Positions 1-8,706 of a DNA stretch of 64,000 bases are shown here, in pieces (positions within the stretch are counted from its first letter, which is position 1; each line of letters opens with the position of its first letter). The stretch lies in NCBI GenBank assembly GCA_964526225.1, contig CAZGLL010000003.1, positions 8,145 through 72,144 on the forward strand, given 5' to 3'. The notes beneath the pieces were generated by a model, which saw only the letters and a list, made by a program, of their open reading frames with translations, made no database searches and was not told where the DNA came from. The stretch is from DRYM01 sp964526225 (GTDB lineage: Archaea > Thermoproteota > Thermoprotei_A > EX4484-217-1). The translations under genes and the position numbers were made by a program.

Positions 1-441
1 ATTAACTACTCCAAGATCCTTATCGAAACTGAATTGTATGAGTAAGCCTCCGACAATCATGGGTATAACCATTCCCAAGAAAATGAACGATCTAATGATA
101 CTACCTCCTTTAACATACTGTAGGAAAACTGCAAATAAAATACCTACAATGAGGGTTAATGGTAAGTGTATAGCTATCCATATGATATTGTGAACTATTG
201 CCCCCATGGGGAAACTTAGTGTTTTAATACCTTCAGGATTAATGAATTTCTTATCGAAAACTATTTTCACGTAGTTTTCTAATCCCGGAGGTCTTTCTAC
301 AATGTTTACCCCGAAAATAGGGTTTATGTTGAAGCTTAGAAGAATAGTTGCAATAATAGGGTATACGACAAACACTAATATGAGGATAAGGGCTGGAATA
401 AAAAAGGTAATTCTTTTTGGGGACAGTTTAAGCGATGACAT
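1..441 (-). CDS. Sugar ABC transporter permease, MalF-like (partial, C-terminus off window)
   Basis: An open frame runs from an ATG at 439-441 to the left edge, 147 codons, reading MSSLKLSPKRITFFIPALIL at the start. It has an N-terminal membrane segment, an external loop (residues about 30-70, with PPGLENYVKIVFD, typical of the region after the first helix in MalF/UgpA-type permeases), and two further hydrophobic stretches. It is followed on the same strand, upstream by 23 nt, by the binding protein gene, so the two form an ABC importer operon for a sugar or glycerol-phosphate-like solute. The part seen lacks the EAA loop that would dock the ATPase, which would lie outside the window. Family assignment rests on topology, loop sequence and neighbour. 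Confidence 0.75.
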   Translation of the reverse strand, partial: MSSLKLSPKRITFFIPALILILVFVVYPIIATILLSFNINPIFGVNIVERPPGLENYVKIVFDKKFINPEGIKTLSFPMGAIVHNIIWIAIHLPLTLIVGILFAVFLQYVKGGSIIRSFIFLGMVIPMIVGGLLIQFSFDKDLGVVN

Positions 442-464
442 TACCGCGCCTCGCTAGTTTGAAG

Positions 465-1766
465 CTACTCTTTCGGGAAATTCTCAGTTAAAGTATTTAA
501 TACTTCATCTAGCTTATCGGGTTCAACCCATAGTAGCTTTAGTTGATCCCAGAAGAGTTTCTGCCAATCACCGCCAACGCTGTCGTCAAGGTCAGGTACA
601 GGCTTCATTTTAGATAGTTTCTCATAAACTACTTGCATAGGTGTCCAGTGGTCTTCAACGCTAACTTTGAGCCATGTTGCATACTTTCCAGCACGTGTTC
701 CAACATGTACTCTTTGCCCTTCAGTTGCTAACCATTTAGCTAGAAGTAATGCTTCCTCTGGGTGCTCAGTGTATTTAGGTACGAAAACGTAGTCAGTACC
801 CATAACAACGCCTTCGCATCCGGGTAGCGGGAAGAATCCTAAGTCGTTGGGGTCGTCAACCATTCCTGTAAGCCATGTTCCCATGAAGTATAGTGCGTAT
901 TTGCCGTTCCACCATTCCTCAATTGCCTTGGTCCATTCTATTGGTTCACTAAAGTACCCATTCTTAATGAGAGGTACCAGATAGTTTTCGAAAATCGCTT
1001 TTACCTGTGGATCGTTGAATTTAAGCTCACCCTTAATAAGCTGAAGTTGCATATCGATACCGCCGAAGGTTATTATGAAGTGTTCTGTTACGTCGCTTAT
1101 AGGCCATCCTACACTGTCTCCTGTAACTATGGGTGCTTCAATACCACTAATACCTTTTATCTTGTCAAGCAACTGTAGGAACTCATCCCATGACTTAGGC
1201 TCCTGTAATCCATGCGCTTGGAAGAATGATTTACGATACCAGAATCCGGGCTTCGCCCAGGCAGTAAATGGTAATCCATATATTTTATCTCCGCTCTTTA
1301 CAGGATCAAATATTCCTGAAACGAACTCGTCAGTGTTAACGAGACCGCTAAGATCCATTAGGTGTCCTTTTTCACCCATCTCCTTAACCCACCAGCCCCA
1401 AGCAGAAAATACTACGTCACCTGGAGCCATTCCGGCTTCAAACTGGGGTGGAGCTATTGATGCAAGATCTTCGGCTCTGTAAATCCTATATTCCACTTCA
1501 ATATTGGGATGTTCCTCCATGAACTTATTAAGTACTTGCTGAAAAGCTTCCATTTCAGCGCCCGCCCATGGCCCAATAACAATAAGCTTAACCTTCTCAG
1601 TAGGTGTAGCTGTTACAGTTGCTGGCGAAGTTACAGTGGTTGTAGTTGTTACTGTAACTTGCTGAGGCGTTATTGTAGCATAACCTATCCCGTAACCTAT
1701 TATTATCCCTATTATAATGCCCACTATCAGAAAGGCTATTTTAGAAGTTGTGGGTGCGCTTGCCAT
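465..1766 (-). CDS. Membrane-anchored extracellular solute-binding protein of a sugar ABC importer
   Basis: 433 residues. A short N-terminus is followed by one hydrophobic helix (about residues 8-32), a Thr/Val-rich linker (about 35-57, TVTTTTTVTSPATVTATPTE), then a family 1 solute-binding fold starting VKLIVIGPWAGAEMEAFQQV and containing FEEHPNIEVEYR-like and WGWWVKEMGEKGHLMDLS segments. This anchor plus Ser/Thr stalk is the usual archaeal design, holding the binding domain at the cell surface. The ATG at 1764-1766 directly precedes the anchor. The gene is upstream of the permease in the same operon. Two TATA-like boxes lie at about 1797-1806 and 1815-1824, and a 16-bp palindrome sits between them and the start. 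The substrate cannot be read from sequence. Confidence 0.85.
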   Translation of the reverse strand: MASAPTTSKIAFLIVGIIIGIIIGYGIGYATITPQQVTVTTTTTVTSPATVTATPTEKVKLIVIGPWAGAEMEAFQQVLNKFMEEHPNIEVEYRIYRAEDLASIAPPQFEAGMAPGDVVFSAWGWWVKEMGEKGHLMDLSGLVNTDEFVSGIFDPVKSGDKIYGLPFTAWAKPGFWYRKSFFQAHGLQEPKSWDEFLQLLDKIKGISGIEAPIVTGDSVGWPISDVTEHFIITFGGIDMQLQLIKGELKFNDPQVKAIFENYLVPLIKNGYFSEPIEWTKAIEEWWNGKYALYFMGTWLTGMVDDPNDLGFFPLPGCEGVVMGTDYVFVPKYTEHPEEALLLAKWLATEGQRVHVGTRAGKYATWLKVSVEDHWTPMQVVYEKLSKMKPVPDLDDSVGGDWQKLFWDQLKLLWVEPDKLDEVLNTLTENFPKE

Positions 1767-1768
1767 AG

Positions 1769-1784
1769 TTTTACCCGGGTAAAA
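1769..1784. promoter_or_regulatory. Perfect 16-bp palindrome, candidate operator of the sugar ABC operon
   Basis: TTTTACCCGGGTAAAA reads the same on both strands and lies 2 bases upstream of the binding-protein ATG, downstream of TATA-like boxes at about 1797-1824. Its GC core in an AT-rich leader and its place at or just after the expected transcription start suit a dimeric repressor. No regulator gene is adjacent in the window. It could also fold as a short hairpin over the ribosome binding site. Confidence 0.45.
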
Positions 1785-1890
1785 TTTATCACTTACTAGT
1801 ATATAAGTCTCCAGCGTATATAAGATTAATCTGCTACTTAACTTAGAATGTGATAATTTAGTATGTAAAGAATGGGTAGGTTGATACGGT

Positions 1891-3021
1891 TTGAAAATTT
1901 TAATAATTCATCCACATCTCTCAGTCATGGGTGGAAGCGAAGTATTAACAAAAATTCTAATTAATGAGCTAAATAAGCTAGGACATGAAGTACACGTTCT
2001 TACATCCTCTATAGACAAGGACTTTATTTATCAAATAAGTAGTCTGAAAACATTTTTCTTTGAAAGAAAAAGATTCGGTTTAAACGAAGTACACGAAAAA
2101 ATATTGCAAGTACACTTAACTCTCTTTAAGCTTTTTGAAAAGGAAGAATACGATACAGCATTGATTATGATACAGGAACCTATATATAACATGCTAATTA
2201 AAGTAGTGAGCCCTAAAACACCAACAGCAATCTATATTCACTATCCGTTCGAAGAAGAACTTACCAAAGATAACATCGCCGAATTCGTAAAAATGTATCG
2301 TTTCCCAGGTTTCTATGAGAAATTGTTTTCCATAGCTGATGTGAGAATATCGAACTCAACATATACTGCTAGAACACTTTATAGAAAGTTTAGAGTAACA
2401 AGTTATGTAGTATATCCCGCAATACCCTGGGAGTATTTCGAAGAAGAACCAGCACCGGATAAATTGCCCGATAAAACCATAATTACCGTAGGTAGATTTG
2501 TTCCACATAAAAGAATCGATAAATTACTTCAACTATTCAAAAATAAAATTTTAAGAGAAATACCCGAAGCAAAACTAATAATAATCGGCGTGAAAGACCC
2601 AAGATACACATCGTATTATGAGAAACTTAGAGAAAATACTGAATCATTAAACAACGTATTGTTTATTGATAAACCGCTTAAACCATCGGAAATGGCCGAG
2701 TACTACAGAATGGCTAGGGTATATGTTCATATGAGAGTAGGTGAACATTTTGGCATGGCACCTGTAGAAGCAATGTCACAAGCAACAATTCCAATAATAC
2801 CTAAGAAGTCAGGTTTAGCGGAACTCATAAGTGATGGTATCGACGGATTCACTTACACTACAGATAATGAAGCCTTGGAAAAGATTATTAGAATTTTAAA
2901 AATGAGCGATTCCGAATACATTAGGAAAATTAGGAAAAGATGCTATTATAAAGCACAATACTTTAATCCGAGAAGGTTTGCTCAAGAAATACTAAGCTAC
3001 ATTACTTTTCCTCAGAAATAG
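1891..3021 (+). CDS. Glycosyltransferase family 4 (GT-B fold)
   Basis: 376 residues, TTG start giving MKILIIHPHLSVMGGSEVL, the N-terminal GT-B motif with the GG(S/A)E loop that contacts the nucleotide sugar. The C-terminal half has TVGRFVPHKRIDKLL (about 197-212) and the catalytic EX7E motif EHFGMAPVE (E285/E293), so this is a retaining GT4 enzyme of the ALG11/PimA kind. It probably transfers a sugar from a nucleotide donor to a lipid-linked glycan or surface polysaccharide in the cytoplasm; donor and acceptor are unknown. Its last 20 nt overlap the end of galT on the other strand. A link with N-glycan assembly is inferred only from aglB and the GlcNAc-1-P transferase elsewhere in the window. 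Confidence 0.88.
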   Translation: MKILIIHPHLSVMGGSEVLTKILINELNKLGHEVHVLTSSIDKDFIYQISSLKTFFFERKRFGLNEVHEKILQVHLTLFKLFEKEEYDTALIMIQEPIYNMLIKVVSPKTPTAIYIHYPFEEELTKDNIAEFVKMYRFPGFYEKLFSIADVRISNSTYTARTLYRKFRVTSYVVYPAIPWEYFEEEPAPDKLPDKTIITVGRFVPHKRIDKLLQLFKNKILREIPEAKLIIIGVKDPRYTSYYEKLRENTESLNNVLFIDKPLKPSEMAEYYRMARVYVHMRVGEHFGMAPVEAMSQATIPIIPKKSGLAELISDGIDGFTYTTDNEALEKIIRILKMSDSEYIRKIRKRCYYKAQYFNPRRFAQEILSYITFPQK

Positions 3022-4027
3022 CATTTCTTAACTCGGAAGCTACATTTTCGGGAAACTTGTCAACAATGTATACTCCGGCGCCTTTTTCATAGCCACCCCA
3101 TGTAGTAGTTAAAGGTAATATTTCAATATGCCAATGGTAGAAACCAAGTGAGCTATCATATACTGTGTGAAACCAGAAATTGTAGTCGAAATCTCCCAGA
3201 ACTTTCCTTAGCGTAAGTAAGGTTCTGCTCAATACTTCGCCTAAATTATACATTTCATTGTCGCTAATGTTTAGGAAACTGTATGAGTGCTTAAAGGGAA
3301 CAATATATGTTTCATAGGGAACTCTTGGAGCATACGCGATAAGTGAAGCAAATGATTCGTTAGAATAGTAGATTAGTTTCCTATGTGTGGACAATAGGTA
3401 GCATAGTGGGCATTCGCTTTTTTCCTCAAAAAACCTTTTGAAACCAAAGATTTCACTCTCAATTTCCGGAGGTATGAAAGTATTAGCGAATATTTGAAGA
3501 TGTGGATGGGTAATGCTAGCTCCAGCTTTAACACCCCTATTTTTAATCACCATTACATGCTTTATTTTAGGGTCTTCAAGAATACGTTTAATTCTTTCCT
3601 TAAGCGCTTTAAGCGCAAAATAAATGTTCCTTGGATCTTTAAGGTATTCTTCTTCGTTATGATTTCTTGTCTCAACAAGGACTTCATGGTAGCCATACGC
3701 TAAATTCATGTTTGGTTTAGGAGCTAATGCTGGATACTTATTGGGGAAAACTCTTACAATCCAAGCACTTATCTCCCCACTTTCTTCTTCACTGGAGAAA
3801 ACATGTTTATCGTTAGATGACGTGAGCAACACTAAAGTAGCTGGTGGTGTATACTTTTCATTCCCAGGACAGAATGGGCAAAGTTCACTTCTAGTTGCAA
3901 TTGGGAATTTATTGTAACGTGGTCTTTTACCTCTAATTGTTGAAATGATAGTTACTCTTTTAGGATTATGAAAGCACCTTCTAAGGACAGAATCGCTAGT
4001 CAATAGTTGGCGCCCCTCTAAAACCAC
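3002..4027 (-). CDS. galT: Galactose-1-phosphate uridylyltransferase (GalT)
   Basis: 341 residues from a GTG start. The HIT-superfamily active site HPHLQIF is at residues 174-180 (catalytic His176 of the H-P-H triplet), with zinc-type pairs CPFCPG (C50, C53) and CPLC (near 213), and the late histidine motif FYHWHIEILP. The family moves UMP between UDP-glucose and galactose-1-phosphate through a uridylyl-histidine intermediate, feeding UDP-sugars into catabolism or glycan synthesis. It converges with the GT4 gene and overlaps it by 20 nt. A closely related adenylyl- or guanylyltransferase specificity cannot be excluded. Confidence 0.85.
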   Translation of the reverse strand: MVLEGRQLLTSDSVLRRCFHNPKRVTIISTIRGKRPRYNKFPIATRSELCPFCPGNEKYTPPATLVLLTSSNDKHVFSSEEESGEISAWIVRVFPNKYPALAPKPNMNLAYGYHEVLVETRNHNEEEYLKDPRNIYFALKALKERIKRILEDPKIKHVMVIKNRGVKAGASITHPHLQIFANTFIPPEIESEIFGFKRFFEEKSECPLCYLLSTHRKLIYYSNESFASLIAYAPRVPYETYIVPFKHSYSFLNISDNEMYNLGEVLSRTLLTLRKVLGDFDYNFWFHTVYDSSLGFYHWHIEILPLTTTWGGYEKGAGVYIVDKFPENVASELRNAISEEK

Positions 4028-4051
4028 ATTTTCAATTATTTTGGAAAGCTT

Positions 4052-4585
4052 TTAACTATTAACTATAGCGTTTGTTAGAGCAGAAATCTTATCGTAGTCG
4101 CTATTAAGCGTTGTGAGAATAGCTTTAAGATTCTCACATGTCGTGTTACTTTCGAAGTAAACAATGTATTTTTCATAGTTTTCCACATAATCTTTAAGAA
4201 CGTTAATGAGTTGTTCATGTATTCCTATGTACTGTTTCGGCGCTATTGTTTCATTAAGTAATTTTAGGTCATGTTTTAACTTGTTAAGAAATAGTATGTT
4301 TGCTGATGCTTTAATGTCTGTCTTTACAGTTAGATTTGCATTAAGAATACTGCTAATGCTCTTAACAATGCATTCATCCTCTATTACTGCTTGCGCGTAG
4401 AGGAGAGAGCCCTCAACATGCTCTTTAGCATTAATTACCTCAGCAATATAGGTTAAAGCATCTATTTTCGCTTCAATAGCACCTATTTTCTCTCGGAACT
4501 GTAATGTTGCTAAAGCATAGCCTAGAATAGCTGAGGAAATAGCCAAAATGATTATTGCGATAGCTAAAGTTAGACCTACTTTCAT
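4052..4585 (-). CDS. Hypothetical protein with one N-terminal membrane anchor
   Basis: 177 residues. Residues about 4-26 form one hydrophobic helix (LTLAIAIIILAISSAILGYALA), followed by a helical, charged region with coiled-coil character (QFREKIGAIEAKIDALTYIAEVI) to the C-terminus. There are two cysteines (in DECIVKS and TTCENL) but no motif I recognise. The shape suggests a protein anchored in the membrane with a helical domain, probably outside the cell. It lies 24 nt upstream of galT on the same strand but a functional link is not apparent. Confidence 0.5.
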   Translation of the reverse strand: MKVGLTLAIAIIILAISSAILGYALATLQFREKIGAIEAKIDALTYIAEVINAKEHVEGSLLYAQAVIEDECIVKSISSILNANLTVKTDIKASANILFLNKLKHDLKLLNETIAPKQYIGIHEQLINVLKDYVENYEKYIVYFESNTTCENLKAILTTLNSDYDKISALTNAIVNS

Positions 4586-4672
4586 AAGCTATTTTACCTC
4601 AAAATTAAAGCTACAACATAGATACTTAAGCATTAGGTTGATTCTTTAACTCACTTGAGAAAACGTTTGAAA

Positions 4673-4924
4673 CTACTTTTCCCTGTTATGTCTAATGTAG
4701 GAAACTACATCGTTAACCACTTTCTCTAAATCGTTAAGTGACTTTATTTCATGCTTATTTCCTTTAGAATCAACATATGTGAAAGGTATTTTAGATGCCA
4801 TTTCGGAGTAAATCTGGTTTTTAGATACATAACCTAGTAAGCTATCGCTCATTCTGAAGTATTTTTTAGCAACATCTTTATGTGTCATTTTCCTATTTTC
4901 CATTGCTTGGTCACTACCCTTCAC
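4673..4924 (-). CDS. Hypothetical small protein, 83 aa
   Basis: Charged small protein with Lys/Asp/Asn-rich composition; the central part (IPFTYVDSKGNKHEIKSLNDLEKVVNDVVSYIRHN) looks like a small alpha/beta domain. The given frame starts MKGSDQAMENRKMTHKD, and the internal ATG at residue 8 (MENRKMTHKDVAKK) is an equally good start. No family recognised. It stands alone between unrelated genes, divergent from the nitrilase gene. Confidence 0.45.
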   Translation of the reverse strand: MKGSDQAMENRKMTHKDVAKKYFRMSDSLLGYVSKNQIYSEMASKIPFTYVDSKGNKHEIKSLNDLEKVVNDVVSYIRHNREK

Positions 4925-5035
4925 TGTTCTAAGGTATATTGATGTGGAAGATTAAATTTTTAAAGTTATCCGCACATTTCTCTATTAAGAAACCATTTAG
5001 AGCATTTTATTTTCGCCTGTAGGTGGAAATGAATT

Positions 5036-5875
5036 ATGAAGTACTTGGATGTTTCCATGGTTCAGCTAAAGATTATTGATGGAGATGTTAATGGAAATTT
5101 AAAACATACAAGTAAGCTGTTTCTCAAAAACAAGTTTGCTATTCAAAACTCTCATATAACAGTACTTCCCGAGCTATTTGCAACAGGTTTTATGAGTGAA
5201 GCAATTAGGAAATATGCTACCAAACTAGAAGATTCTGTAATTGTAAACTTTCTAGCGAAAATTTCAAGAGACTATGAAACTGCAATCATAACTACAGTTC
5301 CCGAAGCCTATGGTGGAAAAATATATGATACTGCCGTAGCAATTTCCGAAGGAGAAATAATAGGTAAGTATAGGAAAGTCCATTTATTTGCTAAATTCGG
5401 AGAAGACAGAATTTTCAGTTGCGGATTAGACTTTAGTTTAGCAACCATTGAAAATGTAAAGATAGGATTAGCAATATGTTATGATTTAAGATTTCCCGAA
5501 ATATTTAGGGTGGAATCTTTAGCGGGAGCTGAATTATTCGTAATTCCAGCTGCTTGGGGTAAGAAAAGGGCTTCTCATTGGAGATTACTTATTAGAGCAC
5601 GTGCTTTAGAAAACCAAGCTTACATTATAGGTGTTGACAGAGTAGGTGGAAGCAACGTATTAGCTGAAGAATTTGCTGGCGAAAGTATTGTTGCTTCACC
5701 TTGGGGAGCTGTTGTAGCCAAACTAAGTAGTACTCACGAAGAAGTCAAGTTCGTACGGATAAACCTAGTGTTTCTAAGGAAAATTAGGAAGGAATTTCCC
5801 GTACTAAGAGATTCAAAGGTTAATTACTATAGCAAATGGTATTTAAGTGTCAGCCAGCCACCGCCTCAACACTAA
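5036..5875 (+). CDS. Carbon-nitrogen hydrolase (nitrilase superfamily)
   Basis: 279 residues, ATG start with an AGGTGG ribosome-binding sequence about 8 nt upstream. The catalytic triad is complete: Glu46 (LPELFATGF), Lys114 (GKYRKVHLF) and Cys148 (GLAICYDLRFPE). The length and the CYDLRFPE box fit the omega-amidase/Nit2 branch, which hydrolyses small omega-amides such as 2-oxoglutaramate in the cytoplasm; other amidases of the superfamily share these motifs, so the substrate is not certain. Stands alone, divergent from the small hypothetical gene at its left and convergent with the RHH-type protein. Confidence 0.88.
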   Translation: MKYLDVSMVQLKIIDGDVNGNLKHTSKLFLKNKFAIQNSHITVLPELFATGFMSEAIRKYATKLEDSVIVNFLAKISRDYETAIITTVPEAYGGKIYDTAVAISEGEIIGKYRKVHLFAKFGEDRIFSCGLDFSLATIENVKIGLAICYDLRFPEIFRVESLAGAELFVIPAAWGKKRASHWRLLIRARALENQAYIIGVDRVGGSNVLAEEFAGESIVASPWGAVVAKLSSTHEEVKFVRINLVFLRKIRKEFPVLRDSKVNYYSKWYLSVSQPPPQH

Positions 5876-5925
5876 GCTTTTCTGTAGTGGTCGGTAACGT
5901 TCATCATCCGTTACTTAGTTTTTTA

Positions 5926-6810
5926 CTAAGCAGATATTTTAAGGTATATCCTGTATTTGCCCGGCGTTATCTCTTCTTTATCGCCTTCAACGGTTATGCT
6001 GTAGAATATGTTGTTCCTTATGTACTCTGCTTCAAACTTTACACTTGAAGGTCCAATATTTGATTCTATATTTAAGGCATTACTTCCCAAGACCTCGCCA
6101 AAAACCTTTAATGCCTCAATAATTCTGTTTTCGAATTCGCTTAAATGTTCATCGTCGATTTTGAAAACTATGTTTTCGCCTTCAAATTTAGGATTCCATT
6201 TAGTAAGCCTTCTAACTAAAATCTCGTAAAGTTTCTTTTTCCAATACGATAGTATGAGTTCTCCTGAAACCCTTAATCCCTTAATTTCCATTTGAAGTCT
6301 CATTTCCTCATTAAACATTGTTTTCGTTTCTAAAGAAACAACGTACGGATATTCATCGATGTAAAAAACTAGTGTTGCTAGTGATGCTACATGAGGTTCG
6401 GGATAGCATTTGCATCCGTAAACTTGGTTTTCCAATCCGAAACTTGCAAATGTATCCTTGATTACACTTAACAGTATATCGCAGAATTTTGAAGCAAGTT
6501 TTTCCTCTTCAGAATAGTCCTTAGCCACTATTGTTAATGGGAGCGGCCGTCCATATATTTCAACACAGTTCTTACTGAAAATTTCTGATAACTTATCTAT
6601 GAAGATTAGAGGATCAAGATCTAACTTAATCCATCCCGTTGGTTGTAGTTCTTCTTTAATCCTGCTTATTTCTTTTTCAACGACCTCCCTAACCCATCCT
6701 GAAACACTAGAGTACCCTTTCGAAGACAGTACTTCTCTAAGAACGATGTAGTCGTCTAGCGGAATTGTTATTTTAACACTCTTGTAACTACGTTTTCTCC
6801 TACGCGGCAT
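5926..6810 (-). CDS. Hypothetical protein with N-terminal ribbon-helix-helix-like segment
   Basis: 294 residues. Residues about 10-50 (a basic start MPRRRKRSYKS, then VKITIPLDDYIVLREVLSSK and GWVREVVEKEI) have the beta-strand plus two-helix pattern of CopG/Arc-type ribbon-helix-helix DNA-binding domains. The rest, about 60-294, is an alpha/beta region I do not recognise, with one Cys-rich spot (YGCKCYPEPH). It may be a DNA-binding regulator with its own sensor domain. Promoter-proximal region 6811-6971 is shared with the divergent GTPase gene. Confidence 0.5.
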   Translation of the reverse strand: MPRRRKRSYKSVKITIPLDDYIVLREVLSSKGYSSVSGWVREVVEKEISRIKEELQPTGWIKLDLDPLIFIDKLSEIFSKNCVEIYGRPLPLTIVAKDYSEEEKLASKFCDILLSVIKDTFASFGLENQVYGCKCYPEPHVASLATLVFYIDEYPYVVSLETKTMFNEEMRLQMEIKGLRVSGELILSYWKKKLYEILVRRLTKWNPKFEGENIVFKIDDEHLSEFENRIIEALKVFGEVLGSNALNIESNIGPSSVKFEAEYIRNNIFYSITVEGDKEEITPGKYRIYLKISA

Positions 6811-6971
6811 TTAGAATCCTCAAGTAAACTGAGTAATTAGAGGACGTAATTTAAGATTAGCACCAATAGATTCTATACGGAGTATGTAGAAAACATAGTA
6901 CAATAGTTTGATAGTTCGTAACCACATTAAATATTAGCGCCAGTTTTTTAAATACCTAGAATGGCTGATAA

Positions 6972-7979
6972 GTGTTGTCATCGCCGTTTGAGAATGTAAA
7001 ACACATACCTTCATATGAGGAAATAGTGAAGAAAATCGAGAGAAGATATGCTAAACTAGATTCTAAGCTAAGGGAGCTTCATAACCTTAAGGTTAAAAGT
7101 AAGGAACTTCAGAGAATAGGTTTAGTATATTCAATGATTAATGACACTTTAGACAATATTGTTAAAACTATGCCACATGTCAGTAAAATACATCCATTCT
7201 ATAGAGATCTTCTTGACGTTTTAGTAGGTATTGAAGGATATAGGAGAGCTATTCTAAGATTAGCTAATGCTAGAAAAATACTTAGTAAAATACGTAAAGA
7301 ATGCTTGAATCTTATGAAACTAGCTCAAGAACCTAAGGATTACACACATATTAGAAGAAGTTGCATTGGAAGAATGATGTCTGTTTTACGAAGAAATAGG
7401 AAGTATATTGACTTCTTAGCTTCAGCCATAGTTAAACTTAGAAAAATACCGTCAATAAATCCTGAAGAACCAACAATTATTGTAGCGGGAATGCCACAAG
7501 TAGGTAAGTCAACACTTGTTAAGGCTATTTCAACAGCAGAACCCGAAATAGCATCTTACCCTTTCACCACAAAAAACCTTGTCGTAGGACATATTTTCCT
7601 AAAGCATGATAGGAAAGTTCAGGTAATTGACACTCCTGGGCTTCTAGATAGACCTCTTTCTGAAAGAAACCCTATAGAATTACAAGCTATTATGGCTCTA
7701 AAACATGTTAAAGGCGTGATACTTTACCTTTTCGACGTCTCTATAGGATGTTACTATACATTAGATGAGCAAATTAGAGTTTTTGAGGAAATACTTAGTT
7801 CCTTCGACAAACCAGTAAAGGTAGCTTTAAACAAGGTAGATATTAAAGATGAAGATAGAGTGGTTAAGGTGAAAAAGCATCTTAAAGAGAAAGGTTTCGT
7901 AAAGGTTTTTGAGATAAGCGCTAAAAAAAGATCGGGTTTAAATGAGCTATTAAGTGATTTACTTAAGGATCTCATTTGA
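6972..7979 (+). CDS. GTP-binding protein of the Nog1/Obg-related family
   Basis: 335 residues, GTG start (a TTG follows at once). A helical N-terminal domain of about 160 residues, as in Nog1, precedes a GTPase domain: P-loop GMPQVGKST (173-181), switch II DTPGLLDRPLSERN (near 221), and NKVD (near 284), then SAKKRSGLNEL as G5. Nog1-type proteins assist large ribosomal subunit assembly. Compared with eukaryotic Nog1 the C-terminal extension is absent, as usual for archaea. The last 8 nt overlap the convergent hydrolase gene. Confidence 0.85.
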   Translation: MLSSPFENVKHIPSYEEIVKKIERRYAKLDSKLRELHNLKVKSKELQRIGLVYSMINDTLDNIVKTMPHVSKIHPFYRDLLDVLVGIEGYRRAILRLANARKILSKIRKECLNLMKLAQEPKDYTHIRRSCIGRMMSVLRRNRKYIDFLASAIVKLRKIPSINPEEPTIIVAGMPQVGKSTLVKAISTAEPEIASYPFTTKNLVVGHIFLKHDRKVQVIDTPGLLDRPLSERNPIELQAIMALKHVKGVILYLFDVSIGCYYTLDEQIRVFEEILSSFDKPVKVALNKVDIKDEDRVVKVKKHLKEKGFVKVFEISAKKRSGLNELLSDLLKDLI

Positions 7980-8574
7980 AAATTATGTACTTCGCTTCCG
8001 TTAATACGCCTTTGTAAAGGAAATCTATTTGTCTTAGAGTTAAGTGTTTATCAAATTCTGTTAAAGCAGAAATACCGTCAATAGGCACTACTACCTTGTA
8101 AAGATTCATTGCTGCAGAAGCTACTGTGTGTAAAACACATATGTTAGCTACTGTCCCAACAATAACAACATTTCTTATCCCAGAGACCCTAAGTATATGG
8201 TCTAAGCTTGTACCGAAGAATCCATCATACCTCATTTTTTCAATAACTATTTCTTCAGGAACTTTAGGTTTAAGTTCATCGATTATTTCCCAACCCCACG
8301 ACCCTTTAAGGGCATGTTCACCCCAAATTTTAAATTCGGGATCTCCCGGATAGTGCGTATCTTGAGTGAAAACTCTTAGAACTCCAGATTTTCGTGCTTT
8401 TTCAAGCAATTCTTTAATTACCGGAATAGTTTGAGGAGCTGTTGGAACAAAAAGTTTTCCATCAGGCTTAACAAAGTCATTTTGCATGTCAACTATTATT
8501 AAAGCTGTTTCTCTACTTAGAAGTTCTATAGGCTCTCTTTTAATGGTATATAATGGCACTTCAACAGTAACCAT
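7972..8574 (-). CDS. Isochorismatase-fold cysteine hydrolase, probable nicotinamidase
   Basis: 200 residues. The catalytic triad of the family is present: Asp29 (ALIIVDMQNDF), Lys113 (EKMRYDGFF) and Cys146 (VANICVLHT). Metal-site residues Asp72/His74 (QDTHYPGDPEF) and His88 match nicotinamidases (PncA), which turn nicotinamide into nicotinate for NAD salvage. Other members act on different amides or isochorismate, so the specific role is probable, not certain. It is transcribed away from the ion transporter gene. Confidence 0.82.
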   Translation of the reverse strand: MVTVEVPLYTIKREPIELLSRETALIIVDMQNDFVKPDGKLFVPTAPQTIPVIKELLEKARKSGVLRVFTQDTHYPGDPEFKIWGEHALKGSWGWEIIDELKPKVPEEIVIEKMRYDGFFGTSLDHILRVSGIRNVVIVGTVANICVLHTVASAAMNLYKVVVPIDGISALTEFDKHLTLRQIDFLYKGVLTEAKYIIFK

Positions 8575-8706
8575 AACCTAACACCGTTAAAAGTAAATGA
8601 TGTAAGTGCTTATAAGCTTACCATTTCTACGGTAGCGGTAGATTCTTAAAACATTATTTAATAACAACAATGGAGAATGACTGCATCGAATGTGAGGTAG
8701 CGCAGT

